The notes: generated by a model from the letters alone, not told the origin. A stretch of DNA of 64,000 bases from Desulfogranum japonicum DSM 18378 (GCF_000429945.1 NZ_AUCV01000008.1:124001-188000); one strand, 5' to 3'. Shown: positions 1 to 8,908, numbered from the stretch's first letter. Made by a program: numbers and translations.

Positions 1-788
1 ATTCCATGAGGGTAATGAACATTACCGCGCCCTTGGGGAAAGGACAAAGAGGCCTGATTGTAGCTCCACCTAGAACAGGTAAAACTGTTCTCATGCAAAA
101 AATTGCCAATTCTATCGTGAAAAACCATAAGGAGGCCCATCTTATTGTTCTCCTTATTGATGAACGTCCTGAAGAAGTCACCGATATGAAGCGCAATGTA
201 GATGCAGAGGTCGTCAGTTCTACATTTGACGAACCGCCCCAGCGCCATATTCAGGTCGCTGAAATGGTAATTCAAAAGGCTAAACGGTTGGTTGAGCATA
301 AAAAAGATGTTGTTATTCTTCTTGACTCCATTACTAGGTTGGCGAGAGCTTATAACACCGTTACACCTGCTTCCGGCAAAATTCTCTCTGGTGGTGTCGA
401 AGCCAATGCACTGCACAGGCCAAAGTTGTTTTTCGGAGCAGCTAGAAACGTCGAAGAAGGCGGGAGCTTGACTATTCTTGCCACTGCGCTCATCGATACC
501 GGCAGCCGCATGGATGAGGTGATTTTTGAAGAATTCAAAGGTACCGGTAATATGGAGATCGTTCTTGACCGTAAAATGGCTAATCGCAGAATTTATCCTG
601 CCATCGATATCCAAAAGAGCGGTACACGTAAAGAGGACCTTTTACTTCCACCAGATGATCTCAATCGAATTTGGATTTTGCGCAAACTCCTTTCTTCCAT
701 GAATCCTGCAGATGCTATGGAATTTCTCCTGGATAAAATGTCTCAGACGAAAAACAATCAGGAATTTTTTGCCTCCATGAATCGGTAA
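1..788 (+). CDS. rho: Transcription termination factor Rho, C-terminal part
   Basis: This is the ATPase part of Rho, the hexameric RNA helicase that ends transcription of untranslated RNA. The gene is cut by the left window edge: the reading frame is open from base 3, so the Met at base 6 is internal and the RNA-binding N-terminal domain is missing. The visible part has the P-loop APPRTGKT, the stretch [10 protein letters not shown], the Walker B-like strand [17 protein letters not shown] and the run [12 protein letters not shown], all standard for Rho. The C-terminus (FFASMNR) is intact. The gene is followed by rpmE and prfA, a neighbourhood common in Proteobacteria. Identity is near certain; only the 5' boundary is unknown. 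Confidence 0.98.
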   Translation, partial: SMRVMNITAPLGKGQRGLIVAPPRTGKTVLMQKIANSIVKNHKEAHLIVLLIDERPEEVTDMKRNVDAEVVSSTFDEPPQRHIQVAEMVIQKAKRLVEHKKDVVILLDSITRLARAYNTVTPASGKILSGGVEANALHRPKLFFGAARNVEEGGSLTILATALIDTGSRMDEVIFEEFKGTGNMEIVLDRKMANRRIYPAIDIQKSGTRKEDLLLPPDDLNRIWILRKLLSSMNPADAMEFLLDKMSQTKNNQEFFASMNR

Positions 789-884
789 ATGTGATTTTTA
801 CTTTAAAAAAACTGGGAAAAAAGGTATATTATTATTTTTTTGTGCAAAAAAAGCGCGAAGAAATTTTACAAGGAGTAATGAGCA

Positions 885-1094
885 ATGAAATCAGATATAC
901 ATCCAGAATATAATAAAATTAAAGCTGTATGTGCTTGCGGAAACGAGGTAGAACTCGGAACAGTGATGTCCGAAATGAAAGTTGAGATTTGTTCAGCCTG
1001 CCACCCGTTTTTCACTGGTAAACAAAAATTGGTGGATACTGCTGGCCGTATCGAGAAATTCAAGAAAAAATATGCGCATCTCAACAAAAAGTAA
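885..1094 (+). CDS. rpmE: 50S ribosomal protein L31 (zinc-binding type)
   Basis: A 69-residue protein of the large ribosomal subunit. It starts with MKSDIHPEY and carries the zinc ligands CACG near residue 16 and CSACH near residue 37, so it is the C+ (zinc-containing) form rather than the zinc-free paralogue. The start is set by AGGAG at 871-875, nine bases before the ATG. The gene sits alone between rho and prfA and ends just before a strong terminator, so it probably has its own transcript or is the end of the rho transcript. The A/T-rich leader at 789-870 includes TATATT at 825-830, a possible -10 box, but I see no good -35 partner. Confidence 0.97.
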   Translation: MKSDIHPEYNKIKAVCACGNEVELGTVMSEMKVEICSACHPFFTGKQKLVDTAGRIEKFKKKYAHLNKK

Positions 1095-1106
1095 TATTTT
1101 TTCTCT

Positions 1107-1148
1107 AATCCACATGGCCCATTCTTCTTGTGTCATGTGGATTTTTTT
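1107..1148 (+). terminator. Rho-independent terminator after rpmE
   Basis: AATCCACATG at 1107-1116 and CATGTGGATT at 1134-1143 form a perfect 10-bp stem with a 17-base loop. A run of T follows to 1148. It separates the L31 transcript from prfA, whose start lies 24 bases further on. Confidence 0.85.
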
Positions 1149-1171
1149 GTCTTTAGCCCAGGATAAACTGC

Positions 1172-2245
1172 ATGTTTGACAACCTTCGTGACATTGATGA
1201 AAAGCTTGCTGTGCTTGAGCACCAGCTCTCAGATCCGGCACTTGTTCAAGATCAGAAAAAGTTCCAGAAAGTTGTTCGCGAGCATTCTACTGTGTCTAAG
1301 CTTGCTTCTTTGTATGGAAAGTATCTGGCTCTTTGTCAGGAAATGGATGACAATAAAGCTTTGATCAAGGATGAAGGGGAAGATCCGGAGCTGGTTGAAC
1401 TTGCTAAAGCTGAGTTGGGTGAAATGGCTGAGGACAAGGTCAAACTCGAGCAGGATATCAGCGTTCTCCTGTTACCTAAAGACCCCAATGACGAGAAGAA
1501 TATTTTCCTTGAGATTCGGGCAGGAACAGGCGGTGATGAGGCCGCTCTGTTTGTAGCCGATCTTTTCCGCATGTACAGCCGTTATGCAGAGAGTCAAAGC
1601 TGGAAAGTTGAGGTTATGAGTTCCAACCCGATTGGAATCGGCGGCTTCAAAGAAATTATTGCTTTAATCAGTGGTAAAAGTGTGTACTCAAAGCTTAAGT
1701 TTGAGTCGGGGGTGCATAGAGTCCAACGGGTTCCCGATACCGAGACACAGGGACGCATACACACTTCGGCTGTAACGGTTGCCATCATTCCTGAGGCTGA
1801 AGAAGTAGATCTGCACATAGAACCCAATGAATTAAAATTCGATGTTTACCGTTCATCAGGACCAGGCGGTCAGTCTGTAAACACCACTGATTCTGCTGTT
1901 CGCGTTACGCACCTGCCCACAGGACTGGTAGTCACCTGCCAGGACGAAAAATCACAGCATAAGAATAAGGCAAAGGCCTTACAGGTTCTACGGGCTCGTT
2001 TGCTGGATAAAATGGAACAGGAGCGTCACGATAAGATTTCAGCTGACCGCAAGAATCAGGTAGGAAGTGGTGATCGAAGTGAACGGATCCGAACCTACAA
2101 TTTTCCCCAGGGTCGAGTTACAGACCATCGTATCAACCTTACGGTATATAAGCTGGATCAGGTTATTGCTGGCGCCCTGGAAGAAGTAATCATACCTGTT
2201 ATCACCCATTACCAGACAGAAGCACTGAAACGGGCAGATGCCTAA
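1172..2245 (+). CDS. prfA: Peptide chain release factor 1
   Basis: RF1 recognises UAA and UAG and triggers release of the finished peptide. The 357-residue length is normal for the family. The catalytic GGQ lies at residues 232-234 within [12 protein letters not shown]. The anticodon-like tripeptide is P-D-T in [14 protein letters not shown], the PxT form that marks RF1; RF2 has SPF. The gene is followed after three bases by prmC, the enzyme that methylates the Gln of this GGQ, so substrate and modifier are probably made from one transcript. The only upstream sequence is the short spacer after the rpmE terminator, so the promoter must lie close to or within it. Confidence 0.97.
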   Translation: MFDNLRDIDEKLAVLEHQLSDPALVQDQKKFQKVVREHSTVSKLASLYGKYLALCQEMDDNKALIKDEGEDPELVELAKAELGEMAEDKVKLEQDISVLLLPKDPNDEKNIFLEIRAGTGGDEAALFVADLFRMYSRYAESQSWKVEVMSSNPIGIGGFKEIIALISGKSVYSKLKFESGVHRVQRVPDTETQGRIHTSAVTVAIIPEAEEVDLHIEPNELKFDVYRSSGPGGQSVNTTDSAVRVTHLPTGLVVTCQDEKSQHKNKAKALQVLRARLLDKMEQERHDKISADRKNQVGSGDRSERIRTYNFPQGRVTDHRINLTVYKLDQVIAGALEEVIIPVITHYQTEALKRADA

Positions 2246-2248
2246 AGT

Positions 2249-3112
2249 GTGTTGAACCTGGTTCGGATGCGAATATCAGAACTCCTTATTCAGGCCAGTG
2301 CAAAGTTGCATGGCTGTGGCGTGTCTGCAGCTTCTTTGGAAGCAGAGCTCATTATGCTGCATGTTCTTGGATGTTCGCGGGCAAAACTGTATCTCTCCTC
2401 TGATGATAACCTCACACCGGATCAACAGGAAAAATTTTCCAATCTTATTGCCCACCGATGTCGTCGAATACCATTGCAGCACCTTACCGGGCAACGTGAA
2501 TTTTGGTCTTTGGATTTTATTGTAGGCCCAGATGTCTTAATTCCCCGACCAGAGACTGAATTCCTGCTTGAGTGCGTGCTGCAATCAGTTCATCGAACCG
2601 CATGTGCAAATGCACTTGATCTTTGTACTGGTAGTGGTGTGATCGCTACAATACTGGCCCTGGAACTTGAAACCAGAGTTCTTGCCACAGACCTTTCTTT
2701 GCCTGCGTTGGCTGTAGCCCGGCAGAACGTTGCCCACCATGAGTGTACTGACAAGATCTCTCTGCTTTGTTGCGATTTGTTCAGCGCGATTGCTCCGAAA
2801 AAACAGTTTGACCTTATAGTCAGCAATCCACCTTATGTTGGGCTGAACGAACAGGATCAGCTCGAACCTGAAGTAAAAGATCATGAGCCGCATCTGGCTC
2901 TTTTCAGCGGCGAAGACGGTATGGACAGTATTATTCGCATACTGACCAGCGCTCCCCAATATTTGCGATCTGGTGGATCTTTATTCTTAGAGATAGGAGC
3001 CGGCCAGTCAGAATCTGTTTTGTCTCTTGCCTCTCACATAGGGCATTACCGAAAAACATCGATTACCCAGGACTGGTCCGGAAAGGATAGAGTCTTCCAC
3101 GGCAGGCTTTAA
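2249..3112 (+). CDS. prmC: Release factor glutamine methyltransferase PrmC (HemK)
   Basis: A SAM-dependent N5-glutamine methyltransferase that modifies the GGQ glutamine of release factors. It has an N-terminal helical domain, a Rossmann fold with DLCTGSGVIA near residue 125 and the catalytic SNPPYVG near residue 190. The longest frame begins at GTG 2249, but the ATG at 2267 (MRISELLIQASAKL) gives an N-terminus closer to typical PrmC. I regard 2267 as equally likely. The gene is coupled to prfA. About 250 bases with no convincing gene follow before murA. Confidence 0.95.
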   Translation: MLNLVRMRISELLIQASAKLHGCGVSAASLEAELIMLHVLGCSRAKLYLSSDDNLTPDQQEKFSNLIAHRCRRIPLQHLTGQREFWSLDFIVGPDVLIPRPETEFLLECVLQSVHRTACANALDLCTGSGVIATILALELETRVLATDLSLPALAVARQNVAHHECTDKISLLCCDLFSAIAPKKQFDLIVSNPPYVGLNEQDQLEPEVKDHEPHLALFSGEDGMDSIIRILTSAPQYLRSGGSLFLEIGAGQSESVLSLASHIGHYRKTSITQDWSGKDRVFHGRL

Positions 3113-3366
3113 AGGGTTGATCATCTGCGGCCTGTGGCTAGCACCAACCTGAAAAATACGGCACGCAAATTGCATTGTTTGATTTGTCTTTGCAGTTGGC
3201 TGTATCCCACAGAAGTGCCAACCATTGGACCAGTGAAGCTTCGTCGTTTTTTATATATTTTTATTGATCTCCAAAGGTGGGAGGCGATCAATGAACCGAG
3301 AATTTCGCGCATCGAAAATGCATGTGAATACAAACAGGTTTACTTTTAACATAATAAAGGGAATAG

Positions 3367-4653
3367 ATGGATAAGATAGTCATTCATGGTGGTCAACCGC
3401 TCTACGGAAAAGTGTCAATGAGTGGAGCAAAAAATGCAGCATTGCCTTTACTTGCAGCAACACTTCTCGCACCTGGTTTACATACATTGTCTAATGTCCC
3501 CGACTTACGGGATACAAGGACAATGCTCCGTCTCCTGGAAATTCTTGGTGCACACTGGCAGCGTACCGGGTCAACTGTAACCATCGAGACTTCAAATCTG
3601 ACCACAGCTGAAGCACCTTATGAACTTGTGAAAACTATGCGTGCCTCAGTGCTAGTTCTTGGCCCACTCATCGCTCGATCAGGTTTTGCCAGGGTATCTC
3701 TTCCCGGAGGGTGTGCCATAGGCGCCCGGCCAATTAATTATCATTTAAACGGTTTTGAGCAACTTGGCACTGTGACTGAGTTAAAACAGGGATATGTTGA
3801 AGTACGTGCAGAAAATGGTGGTCTTGAAGGAGGTACCATATACCTCGATAAACCTACGGTGACGGGCACTGAAAATATACTCATGGCATCTGTGTATGCC
3901 AAAGGCAAAACAGTAATTAAAAATGCAGCAAGAGAGCCTGAGATCGGAAATTTAATTGATATGCTGGAAAGCATGGGCGCAAACATCCAAGGGAAAGATA
4001 CTGACTGTCTCACTATTCATGGCGTGGAGAGTCTGCATGCGGCCACAGCAACTATTATTCCCGACAGAATAGAAACCGGCACCTATATGATCGCAGTGGC
4101 GGCTGCTGGTGGAGAGGTGGAAATCACTGATTGTATACCTGGGCACCTCCCCGCTCTTACCGGAAAGCTTGAGAGATGCGGCGTTGATATTGAAGTGGGA
4201 AACAATAGCTTTAAGGTGTGCTGCCCGGAAAATAATGGACAGAACCATTGCCGGTTACGCAGTGTGGATGTAACGACACTTCCTTATCCTGGGTTTGCTA
4301 CCGACCTGCAGGCACAATTTATGGCGCTTATGACGTTGGCAACCGGAGCTGCTGTAATTCATGAGACTATATTTGAAAATCGTTTCATGCATGTTGCCGA
4401 ATTAGAACGTATGGGAGCAGATATCAAGATAGATGGCGGCAGTGCTGTAGTGAGAGGTGTTGGACGAGGTTTTTTAAGCGGTGCCCAAGTTATGGCGACG
4501 GATCTTAGGGCAAGTGCTTCCCTGGTTATTGCCGGACTTGCCGCTTCCGGTATGACTGAAATATCGCGTATCTACCATTTGGAACGTGGCTATGAGAATA
4601 TGATTGAAAAACTTGCAGGGCTCGGAGCCAATATCAGACGCGTGCGTGAATAG
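3367..4653 (+). CDS. murA: UDP-N-acetylglucosamine 1-carboxyvinyltransferase MurA
   Basis: This enzyme carries out the first committed step of peptidoglycan synthesis: transfer of enolpyruvate from PEP to UDP-GlcNAc in the cytoplasm. The 428 residues match the usual length. The N-terminal motif [14 protein letters not shown] (KN pair for substrate binding) is present. The active-site loop [11 protein letters not shown] keeps the catalytic cysteine, Cys116 here, which is the fosfomycin target; strains with Asp at this position are resistant, so the present form is predicted to be sensitive. The ATG is preceded by AAAGGGAATAG. The gene converges on the Nudix gene, with an inverted-repeat element in between. 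Confidence 0.97.
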   Translation: MDKIVIHGGQPLYGKVSMSGAKNAALPLLAATLLAPGLHTLSNVPDLRDTRTMLRLLEILGAHWQRTGSTVTIETSNLTTAEAPYELVKTMRASVLVLGPLIARSGFARVSLPGGCAIGARPINYHLNGFEQLGTVTELKQGYVEVRAENGGLEGGTIYLDKPTVTGTENILMASVYAKGKTVIKNAAREPEIGNLIDMLESMGANIQGKDTDCLTIHGVESLHAATATIIPDRIETGTYMIAVAAAGGEVEITDCIPGHLPALTGKLERCGVDIEVGNNSFKVCCPENNGQNHCRLRSVDVTTLPYPGFATDLQAQFMALMTLATGAAVIHETIFENRFMHVAELERMGADIKIDGGSAVVRGVGRGFLSGAQVMATDLRASASLVIAGLAASGMTEISRIYHLERGYENMIEKLAGLGANIRRVRE

Positions 4654-4668
4654 CGGACACAGCATACC

Positions 4669-4796
4669 TGATCACAGGTATTTTCTTGCTTTCATTTGCC
4701 TTGTAACGGTGTTCTGATGCCTCGGATCTGTGCAATTATGATCAATCGAAGAGGTAAAAGCGAGCAACTGGAGATTATGTGGAATACCTGTGATCA
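4669..4796. repeat. 128-bp element with 14-bp perfect terminal inverted repeats (element C)
   Basis: TGATCACAGGTATT at 4669-4682 is repeated in inverted form as AATACCTGTGATCA at 4783-4796. The left end is also locally palindromic (ATACCTGATCACAGGTAT). The element exactly fills the gap between convergent murA (stop at 4653) and the Nudix gene (stop at 4810) and holds no open frame. Its ends resemble those of the element at 48673-48776, which carries AATTGATCACAGG, and more loosely those of the palindromes at 21716 and 60186. It may be a small mobile element, a bidirectional terminator or both. Confidence 0.6.
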
Positions 4797-4809
4797 ATTA
4801 CGTTAAAAG

Positions 4810-5361
4810 TCATTTTGTCATGGCGTAAAACATAAGCGCGTTGAGTACAAGTCCATGGTCAATGGTTCCTTGCCTCACCAGAGCAGTTACTTCTTTATAT
4901 GACCTGAGGAAGCACTCAATATCCTCCATGTCATCCTGTTTGGGGTTATCAGACTTAACCGCATCCTTCACCAGTATTGTATAGCAGTAGTTATCCTGCA
5001 GAGCAGGATTAGGGCACACTTTTCCTATAATTTCAGGCTGGTTCCCCCTGTATCCGGTCTCTTCCTGTAATTCTCGGCATCCTGCAGTTATCGGGTCTTC
5101 TCCTGGATCAATTATGCCGCCGGGTATTTCTATCTCCGGACGGCAGCTTCCATAGCGAAATTGGCGTATCATGACCAGTTGCCCTATGGGGGTTACTGCA
5201 ACAACATTTACCCAGTCGGAAAAATCAAACCTGATAAATTCTTTTTTTCTGCCAGTTCTTTGACATCTTGCCGGACCGGATCTGATGGTTGCCAGCGGTG
5301 TTTTCAGTAATTCCTTCTCTTGGGCTAATATCCACCCGTGTACCTCTATATCGTCTTTCAT
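4810..5361 (-). CDS. Nudix hydrolase, ADP-ribose pyrophosphatase-like
   Basis: A 183-residue cytoplasmic Nudix enzyme. The signature GX5EX7REUXEEXGU is complete: GGIIDPGEDP followed by RELQEETGY, near residues 90-112. The N-terminal beta domain with VAVTPIGQLVMIRQFRYG and the length are typical of the ADP-ribose/sugar-nucleotide pyrophosphatase subgroup. The true substrate cannot be read from the sequence. No clear Shine-Dalgarno precedes the ATG. The gene stands alone on the reverse strand, facing murA, and the A1 repeat begins about 40 bases upstream of its start. Confidence 0.85.
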   Translation of the reverse strand: MKDDIEVHGWILAQEKELLKTPLATIRSGPARCQRTGRKKEFIRFDFSDWVNVVAVTPIGQLVMIRQFRYGSCRPEIEIPGGIIDPGEDPITAGCRELQEETGYRGNQPEIIGKVCPNPALQDNYCYTILVKDAVKSDNPKQDDMEDIECFLRSYKEVTALVRQGTIDHGLVLNALMFYAMTK

Positions 5362-5398
5362 TGTTCAATATCTATTTTTTACTGCCCTGTTGGTTAGT

Positions 5399-5599
5399 TA
5401 GTGCCTGTCTATACATGCTTTTTCGTTAGCTCGTTACTCGCTTACTTACCCAATTATTGCGTTATGCTCAAAATTCTATTCTCGAATGTAAGCGAAGACT
5501 CCGATACCAGGTATATGTTTATGATAAAAGATATCGCATGTCTCGGATTCTACGCTTACCCAAAGGTGAACATAAATCCTCATGTATGGATAGACACTA
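5399..5599. repeat. MITE-like element A1 with imperfect terminal inverted repeats
   Basis: The left end TAGTGCCTGTCTATACATG (5399-5417) and the reverse complement of the right end CATGTATGGATAGACACTA (5581-5599) agree at 16 of 19 positions. A nested inverted repeat pairs GTAAGCGAAGACTCCGA with TCGGATTCTACGCTTAC. The interior shares blocks such as TATGCTCAAAAT, AGACTCCGATA and TATCGCAT, in the same order, with the element at 15439-15614. The right end stops one base before the stop codon of the reverse-strand gene at 5601. No transposase or long frame is present. Confidence 0.75.
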
Positions 5600-5600
5600 T

Positions 5601-6527
5601 CTATCGTCGACCTGACCCACCACTGCCGCCAGAATTGCCGCCAGATCCTCCTGCACCGCCACCGGAGCCACCGGAGCCACCTGAACTACCTGAGCCATTT
5701 GAGTTATTGCCTGATCCACTGGAATCACCAGAGCCACTTGAGCTATTGCCCGCTCCTCCAGAATTACCAGAACCGCTTCCAGCACTTCGGCCGGAGATTC
5801 CTGTTTCCCTGCCGGTTGAAATATTAGATGAAATACTACGTGCAGCGTTTTCTGCAGAACCATAGCGGGCCTGGCGCTCAAAAGCATTTCTGACCTGCCT
5901 CATTTCAGCAGCCCCAAAACCACAGTTGATTGCATTTTCTGTCATCTCACCAATTGTCTCTGAGCGTACAGAGCGATAGGCCATCGCACGTGCTGTAGTC
6001 CATACCTGAATAGTTAGCTTATCCGCATCAGCCTTATTCATTGTACTGGTTCTTGTCTGCAGTGCGGCGACTATCCTACTGGAATCCTCAGTCTTAAGCC
6101 CCGCAGCATAGGCGTTGGCCACAAGGTCACAAAGAGTCTCCTGTATTGTCGTATTATCAGAGAGATTCCGGGCTGTTTTGTAGGCATTTGCATACCTACT
6201 TCGCACCGTTTCAGCCGCAACAACTATTCTGTCTTGATCAATATTCTTGGCAATGCCCTCATAGATCTTATTTGTAACAGGTTCCATTGGTAGCTTTTCT
6301 TTTTTTGCCAGTGAAACAATAGTACGCACTTGGTTAATGTTTTTTTGGCTGAACCTGTATTCCTTCATTGCCTGCAGAAGATTCGCCTCTTCAATGCCGT
6401 CTTTAGAAGAGGGCATTGAAACACCAGAATTCTTAAAAGTATTCACTTGTGCTACGGCCTGATCGGCAAGACTAAAAAAAATAGAGGCAAGAGTTATCCC
6501 TATGAGAATCATAGATCTGTTTTTCAT
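5601..6527 (-). CDS. Secreted protein with Gly/Ser-rich low-complexity tail, function unknown
   Basis: I do not recognise this 308-residue protein. The chosen start is the ATG at 6527, because it follows GGGAG and gives a clean signal peptide (MKNRSMILIGITLASIF... ending near AVAQ). A longer frame reaches 6599 but has no signal-like start. Residues 30-230 are helical, with few cysteines. The last 75 or so residues are almost only Gly, Ser and Asn, with GSG/GGS repeats ending in GRR. The gene lies downstream of the sigma factor, CBM48 protein and lipoprotein on the same strand, 155 bases after the lipoprotein, so it may belong to that regulon. The stop codon abuts repeat A1. It could be a surface or matrix protein. 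Confidence 0.7.
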   Translation of the reverse strand: MKNRSMILIGITLASIFFSLADQAVAQVNTFKNSGVSMPSSKDGIEEANLLQAMKEYRFSQKNINQVRTIVSLAKKEKLPMEPVTNKIYEGIAKNIDQDRIVVAAETVRSRYANAYKTARNLSDNTTIQETLCDLVANAYAAGLKTEDSSRIVAALQTRTSTMNKADADKLTIQVWTTARAMAYRSVRSETIGEMTENAINCGFGAAEMRQVRNAFERQARYGSAENAARSISSNISTGRETGISGRSAGSGSGNSGGAGNSSSGSGDSSGSGNNSNGSGSSGGSGGSGGGAGGSGGNSGGSGGSGRR

Positions 6528-6682
6528 GCGATTATCTCTCCCGTTAAAGCTGACGGTTACCAATGCAACGGGCATGGTTGCTTTTTGCAGCCTTGCCACA
6601 ACACAAACAATTGTTTGCCTTTATTGTTGGATTCATGATTTGTATGATGATTTTCATATATAACAATTGCTTACTGTTAAGG

Positions 6683-7030
6683 TTACCTTTCAGGAGCGAA
6701 TAAACAGTTTCTCGCTCCGAAATCATCGACAACGGTCAGTTCGCATGCAGGAATTTCTGGTACCTTATCGATAAGATAGAAGTAAGAAAAGTTACTTCTT
6801 TTAGGTACCGTAATTCGCCACATGCCGTGGTCAATATGTGCGGCAGGGTGTAATGTGAAGTGGTCGATGGACGAGGCAAAAAGGACTTCTCTTGCATCCG
6901 GATTCTGGTAATACAGCGCGATAGAATCCGATTGGATGATAAAGTAGTGCCGCTTTGAACATCCGGTAGTAATAAAAATCAGGAAGATTGCAGCAGCCAG
7001 AAGCGTTTTTCGTTGAAAGAACATAACCAT
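6683..7030 (-). CDS. Putative lipoprotein with CBM48-like early-set domain
   Basis: A 115-residue protein with a hydrophobic N-terminus ending in the lipobox-like ITTGC, so Cys24 is the likely lipid anchor. The -3 residue is Thr, which is weak. The mature part shows the same order of features as the C-terminal domain of the gene just upstream: a GMWRITVP strand, a YFYLIDK strand and a terminal DDFGARN before the last strand. I infer a second small CBM48/early-set domain. Cys96 and Cys109 flank that last turn and could form a disulphide in the periplasm. It starts two bases after the stop of the CBM48 gene, so the two are translationally coupled. Confidence 0.65.
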   Translation of the reverse strand: MVMFFQRKTLLAAAIFLIFITTGCSKRHYFIIQSDSIALYYQNPDAREVLFASSIDHFTLHPAAHIDHGMWRITVPKRSNFSYFYLIDKVPEIPACELTVVDDFGARNCLFAPER

Positions 7031-7032
7031 TT

Positions 7033-7632
7033 TTATGTCTCCACCTTTATGACAGAATTTATTGTACCGAAATCATCTGGCTCACGTGCTGCTACGGTTG
7101 GATCGGGTAAAAGCATCTTACCGTCCACTACGAAAGAATATTTATGTTCCCCATGGACTACAGGCAGGGTAATTTCCCAGTAATTACCAATGCCAGTGGG
7201 TAACAGAGCCACCTTTTTCCAGTTAGTAAAGCTGCCTATTATCTCAACCTTCACCGCCTCCTGATAGAGAACAAAACGATAGTTAACCGCTTTATTCTGA
7301 ATAGGGGTGACGTTTACGCCTGCCATTTCTTCATGGGGACCTTTCTCTGTTCCTGTAAAGATAAAAAATACTATAACCATAGCCACTGCAAAGCTAGCTA
7401 TTGGCTGCCACCAAGAGGAGAGAGCTTTCTGTAGGGAAAACTGCACTGCCTGAGAAGGAATCGGTCCTGGCATCCATTTTTCAGGTGCTCCGTGCAGAAG
7501 TTTTTCCTGCTCTAAAAATGACTTGGTTTCGCATGCAAATTGATGACTGTCGTGTACCTTATCCACGAACGTTATCTTCTCATCAAGATTAAGTTCGTCA
7601 TCAATGAATTGAGAAATTAAATAGTCTTCCAT
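7033..7632 (-). CDS. Membrane protein with anti-sigma-like head and CBM48/AMPK glycogen-binding-type domain
   Basis: The 199 residues split into three parts. Residues 1-50 (LISQFIDDELNLDEKITFVD...) resemble the helical head of anti-sigma factors but lack the His and Cys zinc ligands. Residues 76-94 form one membrane span. Residues 118-199 form an early-set/CBM48-type domain: VKVEIIGSFTNWKK, YWEITLPVVHGEHKYSFVVD and DPDDFG-like EPDDFGTINS. CBM48 domains bind alpha-glucans in AMPK and branching enzymes. The gene lies seven bases after the ECF sigma gene, the usual place for an anti-sigma factor. I infer a membrane anti-sigma factor that senses something through a periplasmic early-set domain; the ligand is unknown. 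Confidence 0.75.
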   Translation of the reverse strand: MEDYLISQFIDDELNLDEKITFVDKVHDSHQFACETKSFLEQEKLLHGAPEKWMPGPIPSQAVQFSLQKALSSWWQPIASFAVAMVIVFFIFTGTEKGPHEEMAGVNVTPIQNKAVNYRFVLYQEAVKVEIIGSFTNWKKVALLPTGIGNYWEITLPVVHGEHKYSFVVDGKMLLPDPTVAAREPDDFGTINSVIKVET

Positions 7633-7639
7633 GGCAGAT

Positions 7640-8104
7640 TCAGGTTAAAAGTTGTCTTAGTTTTTTTCTTGCCCTGTGTACTTTTACTTTAATATTTGTT
7701 TCACTGCACTGGTGGATGGCCGCAATATCAGCATAGCTTAGACCGCTGCTAACAACGAGGGCTAGGATATCTCTTTCTTCCGGTGATAACTGTTTCATTG
7801 CATCCAGAACACGTCTCGCTTCCTCTTTTTCAATATACTTCTTCTCCTGATCTGACGCGGGCTCAACAGGTTCTACATCTAAAGACGCGTCATGTTTTTG
7901 CAGACGTATATAATCGTGGAAAAGGTTTCGGCCAATGGTGAAGAGCAAGGCCAAACTCAGTTCCCGGTTTTTATATTTTTCCAGATAACGGGTAAAACTT
8001 TCCTGAACCAAATCATTTGCTACATGGGAATTGCACGATTTCCGTAGCAAAAAGTGATAAAGTCGCCCGCCATTTTCTAAATAGAATGCCCGAAATTTAT
8101 CCAT
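7640..8104 (-). CDS. RNA polymerase sigma factor, ECF subfamily
   Basis: A small sigma-70 factor of 154 residues. Region 2 spans residues 5-65 with ANDLVQESFTRYLEKY and the core-binding LLFTIGRNLFHDYIR. Region 4 spans residues 95-150 with LSPEERDILALVVSSGLSYADIAAI and the helix-turn-helix SETNIKVKVHRARKKLR. It is the first gene of a reverse-strand run with the CBM48 membrane protein, the lipoprotein and perhaps the Gly/Ser-tailed protein. ECF factors usually drive their own operon; the 278-bp divergent spacer to the Gly-rich gene at 8383 is the natural place for target promoters. I could not define a shared promoter motif by eye. Confidence 0.9.
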   Translation of the reverse strand: MDKFRAFYLENGGRLYHFLLRKSCNSHVANDLVQESFTRYLEKYKNRELSLALLFTIGRNLFHDYIRLQKHDASLDVEPVEPASDQEKKYIEKEEARRVLDAMKQLSPEERDILALVVSSGLSYADIAAIHQCSETNIKVKVHRARKKLRQLLT

Positions 8105-8382
8105 AATACTATGCTAACGGAAAAAGAGAGTGAAGGTTTCATAAAAAATAAGGTTTATTGTAAGTAGTATCTTGTGTTTCACAACAAGATGTTGTCTAAC
8201 TTGCTGTTTTAACATTGAATACCGAGGTTTTTTTGGAAATTTGATAATCAAATGTAAAATATTCTGTAACCTTCTTTTTTCTTCTACGTTTACCTCATGA
8301 AATACGGCAGATTTACAACCATTTCTCTGAACATGGTGTTTGGGGAATTATCTGTTCAAGCCACGATTAAAGGAGTGTACAC

Positions 8383-8874
8383 ATGAAGAAAAAGATCAGC
8401 ACATTGTTTGTTGTCTCTTGCGCCACCCTCATGCTGACAACTGCGACATATGCAGGTCAAGGAAAATCGGCCGGTTATGGTGATGGTAGCGGAGATTCAA
8501 CCGGAGATTATGGTCCAGGCGATTGTGATCTTACATCAATCATGAAAGATTATCCTGGTTTCCTTCTTGCCGGTAATGGGCATGGTCCAGGTGATGGAAC
8601 AGGATCTGGTGACCAAAGCGAGGCAAACGGGCCTGGAGATTGTGATACTGCTTTGATCATAAAATTGGATTCCAGCCCGCTACTTGCCAAAGGTGGCGGA
8701 GGTGGCAATGGAAATGGAGGCGGAGGGAACGGTAACGGTAACGGTGGCGGTGGAGGCAATGCCGGGTCAGGGGATAACGGTGGCAACGGACCTGGTGACG
8801 GAACAGGAACGGGTGACGGCCCCTTGGACGGAACGGGGAATGGACCTGGAACCGGCGACTGTCTCAACACCTGA
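8383..8874 (+). CDS. Secreted Gly-rich repeat protein with GPGDC motifs, function unknown
   Basis: A 163-residue secreted protein with signal peptide MKKKISTLFVVSCATLMLTT ending at ATYAG near residue 25. AAAGGAGTG lies just before the ATG. After the signal there are two related units: residues 44-64 (GPGDCD..SIMK.....LLAG) and residues 83-103 (GPGDCD..LIIK.....LLAK). A long Gly/Asn tract follows at 104-135, then GPGDGTG and GTGDG repeats. The only mature cysteines are 48, 87 and 160, each in a GDC triplet. The Asp/Gly repeats suggest metal binding or a flexible surface protein. It is transcribed away from the ECF gene and may be a target of that sigma factor. I know no characterised homologue. 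Confidence 0.75.
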   Translation: MKKKISTLFVVSCATLMLTTATYAGQGKSAGYGDGSGDSTGDYGPGDCDLTSIMKDYPGFLLAGNGHGPGDGTGSGDQSEANGPGDCDTALIIKLDSSPLLAKGGGGGNGNGGGGNGNGNGGGGGNAGSGDNGGNGPGDGTGTGDGPLDGTGNGPGTGDCLNT

Positions 8875-8884
8875 GATCACTCTA

Positions 8885-8908
8885 CCCGCCAGCCTTATGG
8901 CTGGCGGG
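8885..8908 (+). terminator. Strong G/C hairpin after the Gly-rich gene
   Basis: CCCGCCAGCC (8885-8894) pairs perfectly with GGCTGGCGGG (8899-8908) across a TTAT loop, 11 bases after the stop codon. No T-run follows, so it may act as a mRNA 3'-end stabiliser or a factor-dependent stop. The rest of the gap to 9191 shows no gene or repeat that I can recognise. Confidence 0.6.

Noticed and set aside
3134-3349. Forward frame of 71 codons between prmC and murA
   Set aside because: No ribosome site, no motif, and a competing reverse frame of similar length.
5401-5865. Forward frame of 154 codons with Pro/Glu-rich repeats
   Set aside because: It is the complement of the Gly/Ser tail of the reverse-strand gene and of element A1; the repeats are mirror images of GSG codons.
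8550-8870. Reverse frame of 106 codons rich in Pro
   Set aside because: Antisense of the Gly-rich gene; composition follows from GGN/GGC codons.
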